16,254 nt of DNA from Legionella longbeachae. Lineage in GTDB: Bacteria > Pseudomonadota > Gammaproteobacteria > Legionellales > Legionellaceae. The stretch lies in the NCBI GenBank assembly GCA_016191305.1, contig JACPOX010000105.1, positions 1 to 16,254 of the forward strand. Reading direction: 5' to 3'. This document shows, one piece after another, positions 14,169-16,254 of the stretch (positions are counted from its first letter, which is position 1; each line of letters opens with the position of its first letter). Under the pieces are notes generated by a model, which worked only from the letters and a program-made list of their open reading frames with translations, was not told the origin of the DNA and searched no databases. The translations under genes and the position numbers were made by a program.

Positions 14169-14259
14169 GGCTTTAAAATGCATGTTGGGCCTCTGGCCCA
14201 ACATGAACACCAATCTAACTTATAGCCCTGTGGCCCAACCTACAAAATCCTTAAATTAA
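14169..14259. repeat. Dispersed intergenic repeat, copy B, with GC-rich hairpin
   Basis: It shares GGCTTTAAAATG..TGTTGGGCC and TACAAAATCCTTAA.TTAA with copy A (10995-11053). Within it CATGTTGGGCC (14181-14191) and GGCCCAACATG (14195-14205) form a perfect 11-bp stem with a TCT loop, and a second GGCCCAACC half-site lies at 14232-14240. The position just after EF-G suggests that it can also block transcription or protect the mRNA 3' end. Confidence 0.65.
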
Positions 14260-14283
14260 CGTGAGTTCTGGATAAGAAGCACC

Positions 14284-14389
14284 TTAGATCTAAGCTTACT
14301 CCCGATCCGTTCGCCCTGATGAGTCGCATTAGCGTCGTCTCGAAGGGTTTGGCACAGTGCTTAGCCTTCGAGACGGGCTAAAGATCTAA
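14284..14389. repeat. Nested palindromic unit between the EF-G gene and the large effector-like gene
   Basis: CGTCTCGAAGG (14336-14346) and CCTTCGAGACG (14365-14375) are perfect 11-bp arms with an 18-nt loop. They are enclosed by TTAGATCT (14284-14291) and AGATCTAA (14382-14389). The unit is richer in G+C than its surroundings, with CGCCCTGA...TCGAAGGG wording typical of dispersed palindromic repeats. No coding frame is evident. The remaining spacer (14390-14605) holds only the weak hairpin and promoter listed separately. Confidence 0.55.
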
Positions 14390-14441
14390 CGGCTCAAAGC
14401 CAACATACATCAATCTGATATCGCACCCAAATCAAATAATG

Positions 14442-14458
14442 AGAGCAACCGCTCTTTT
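14442..14458 (+). terminator. Weak intrinsic terminator candidate
   Basis: AGAGC (14442-14446) and GCTCT (14451-14455) form a 5-bp stem with an AACC loop, followed by TTT. The stem is short, so the call is tentative. Confidence 0.3.
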
Positions 14459-14567
14459 CTATCAACCTTCATCATACGTATTTAAGATCGTTTTTCTATT
14501 AATTAAACCGAGGTTTCCTGTTGTTTTTATAATATGAGTGCCCTTAATAAATCCATAATGATTAATC

Positions 14568-14576
14568 TGTTATACT
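14568..14576 (+). promoter_or_regulatory. Extended -10 promoter of the large effector-like gene
   Basis: TGTTATACT contains TATACT (14571-14576) with an upstream TGn, an extended -10 that does not need a good -35. It lies 30 bp before the ATG at 14606. Confidence 0.5.
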
Positions 14577-14605
14577 TAATATGTGATTAGTTACCTGAGT
14601 TACTG

Positions 14606-16254
14606 ATGTTTGATAAATATTACCGAAAAGCTAAATATGTATTTAAAAACCTAAAAGAATTGGGTTTATCAACTCATTGTCAGCGTGTTCGTTCAGAACT
14701 CATCATGCTAGTTACAAATAACGATATTATGTCTGAAAGGTTGAGTTCAAAATTGATGCCCTCCGCTTGGGGAACACCTTATCAGATCAACAAAGATGAT
14801 TCCGAACAAGTCTTAGTGTTAAAAAAAAATAGTTAATATTTTGTATCATGTTGAAAGCATTTTGGTAGAGATTGAAAATATTGACTTTAGCAACGATAAG
14901 TCACTTACCGAATTTCTTATTAATAACACTCCGATGCTAGTAAAAAATGTGTATAAGGCTATTAATCAACTTTATGATGCTGTTCAATTAATCAATAACA
15001 GTGGGTCAACACTACAGGCTATTCTTGGGCCTCAATTTAACAAGCTTAAACCTCAATTTGATCGTGCTTATGAGCAGTTGATGGAATTCACTTCAAAAGG
15101 TGTGGAATCTATTAATGGGGAAACTTTAGGTGAAAATATTGGAACGAAAATTAGTTTATTACCTAAAAATAATACACGAGTAGAGGATATTAGCTTTGAT
15201 GATTTGGGTTCTCTGATTCACAGTATTCCAGATTATTTGAAAAAGTTAGAAGATCTCATTGATAACAATCCTTACCCTGAAAAAGCTAACATGAACACTG
15301 AAGAATACCAATGTGTTTTAGAAAAACGGGCTAATAAACTTGGTAATGATTTAGATCAATTAACAACCAAAACTAGTTTGTCACTAAGTTATCAATACAT
15401 ACAAATTTTAAAGCAATTAGGAGCTCTGGCCCTTGATGTTGTGAATGCTGGCGCTTCGCTTAATAAATCTGCTTATAAAAAAGCTGTTACTAAATTAAAT
15501 AAATTTAAACATTTACATTTACCTAAGATTATCTCTGAGCTTGAATTACTGGAAGAAAATTTTGGTTTAAAAACAGGAACGTTAACCAAAAACACTTTAG
15601 ATTCTGCAAACAAATATTACCAAAAATTAGCAGAGTCGGTTGACAAAATGGCTGTGGTAGCTGGGATATTCGATAAAATTGAACTTCATGGAAATCGATT
15701 ATACGGGCAACTAGCACAAAAGATAGTACTTGGGGACAGCAAAAAAATTGTAACAGGAAAAGCAATTACCCGTGATGAACAGATTACGACTTTGTTTGAT
15801 CCTACTTTTATCGAAAAAAGACAAATGCTTCAACTGGAACGACTCAATTCTGCTAAAGAGCATCTCCATGAGGCCCAAGAAAGTGAAAAAGCAGCTATAG
15901 CTTTTTTTGAAAAATTAGATAAGGTTAATAAATTTTATAAACAAAAATATTTTTCTAGTATGTCCATTGAGGATAGACAGGAATTAGCTCATCTGTATCA
16001 ACAATTTCAATCTTATATCACAGAAATTGATCCAGCTTTTGATCAGAAGATGGTTCATTATTTAACGTTAACAACAAAAGAAGAAGAACAAATAAAACAA
16101 GGAAAAAAAGTAACGTCTTCTTTTCTAGGATCAGTGTTGGGTGGTATGTCTACGTTAACAGGGTTTAGTATAGCTGTAGTTAACAACGTAATAACTCCTT
16201 TTATTCCCTCTCCAGAAAAAGAATTCAATTTGGTTTTGCAAAAACAAAATCAAA
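14606..16254 (+). pseudogene. Large helical SdhA/SidH-style effector gene, frameshifted at an A9 run and cut by the window end
   Basis: ATG 14606 starts a frame (MFDKYYRKAKYVFKNLKELG) that stops after 76 codons at 14834-14836, just behind the A9 run 14821-14829. The next frame is open from 14823 to the window end, more than 470 codons. Removing one A joins them smoothly as EQVLVLKKIVNILYHVES. The joined protein (about 549 residues in the window) is highly helical with coiled-coil-like charge patterns, no signal peptide, and a hydrophobic stretch near the right edge (SSFLGSVLGGMSTLTGFSIA). Size and style recall the giant SdhA/SidH Dot/Icm effectors of Legionella, which protect the vacuole or modulate translation; this is a resemblance, not a proven match. 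The very long intact downstream frame argues against old decay and favours slippage, a recent event or a sequence error. Confidence 0.7.

Noticed and set aside
14562..14583. Possible PmrA box near the large effector-like gene (TTAATCT, CTTAATAT)
   Set aside because: The spacing between the halves is wrong and the better half lies downstream of the -10.
15529..15765. Minus-strand open frame of 78 codons
   Set aside because: It is a shadow of the long plus-strand coding frame, with no ribosome site and no sensible product.
1..16254. CRISPR arrays, tRNA or rRNA genes, integrase or replication origin
   Set aside because: No regularly spaced repeats, cloverleaf sequences, integrase motifs or iteron clusters were seen on either strand.

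Overview
The window reads as AT-rich gammaproteobacterial chromosome, most likely Legionella or a close relative. The basis is family recognition from the sequence, not a database search: a Map-type secreted histidine acid phosphatase, a leucine-rich-repeat protein and helical proteins of Dot/Icm-effector style, a PmrA-like tandem box in front of a probable cysteine-protease effector, and a dispersed GGTTGGGCC-type intergenic repeat.

Layout. 1-783 (minus) is the N-terminal part of an unrecognised protein that runs off the left edge. 981-1656 is a compact element: a small GIY-YIG nuclease gene between 60-bp terminal inverted repeats, each with its own GC-rich hairpin. 1661-2512 (minus) is an AraC/GyrI-like regulator. 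2629-3207 (minus) is an XRE-cupin regulator, divergent from a two-gene aminoacyl-tRNA editing operon (ybaK, then an AlaX-like gene). Two near-identical 18-bp palindromes lie between them, one on each predicted promoter. 4610-5860 is one open frame joining a MerR-family DNA-binding domain to a complete QueF (preQ0 reductase), behind a 19-bp-spacer MerR-type promoter and with an internal Shine-Dalgarno/ATG exactly at the QueF boundary. 5877-7817 holds a promoter, a guanidine-II (mini-ykkC) riboswitch with a visible anti-Shine-Dalgarno switch, a Gdx/SugE guanidinium exporter, and a closely spaced secreted CxxCH protein. 7820-10120 holds an LRR protein and a Map-like phosphatase, closed by a strong terminator.

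The right part is effector-like and repeat-rich. 10125-10901 (minus) is an unrecognised helical protein. 11200-11908 is a Cys-His-Asp protease-like gene broken at an A7 run. 12040-14130 is a second-type EF-G (fusA2 class). 14606 to the window end is the start of a very large helical, SdhA/SidH-style protein, broken at an A9 run. Both breaks are repaired by removing a single A.

Themes. Several genes bear on translation and tRNA quality (YbaK, AlaX-like, QueF, EF-G2), and several seem to be controlled locally by a sensor in the same locus (XRE-cupin with operators, MerR-QueF, guanidine riboswitch). The two points most worth checking are the MerR-QueF fusion and the paired homopolymer frameshifts in effector-like genes.
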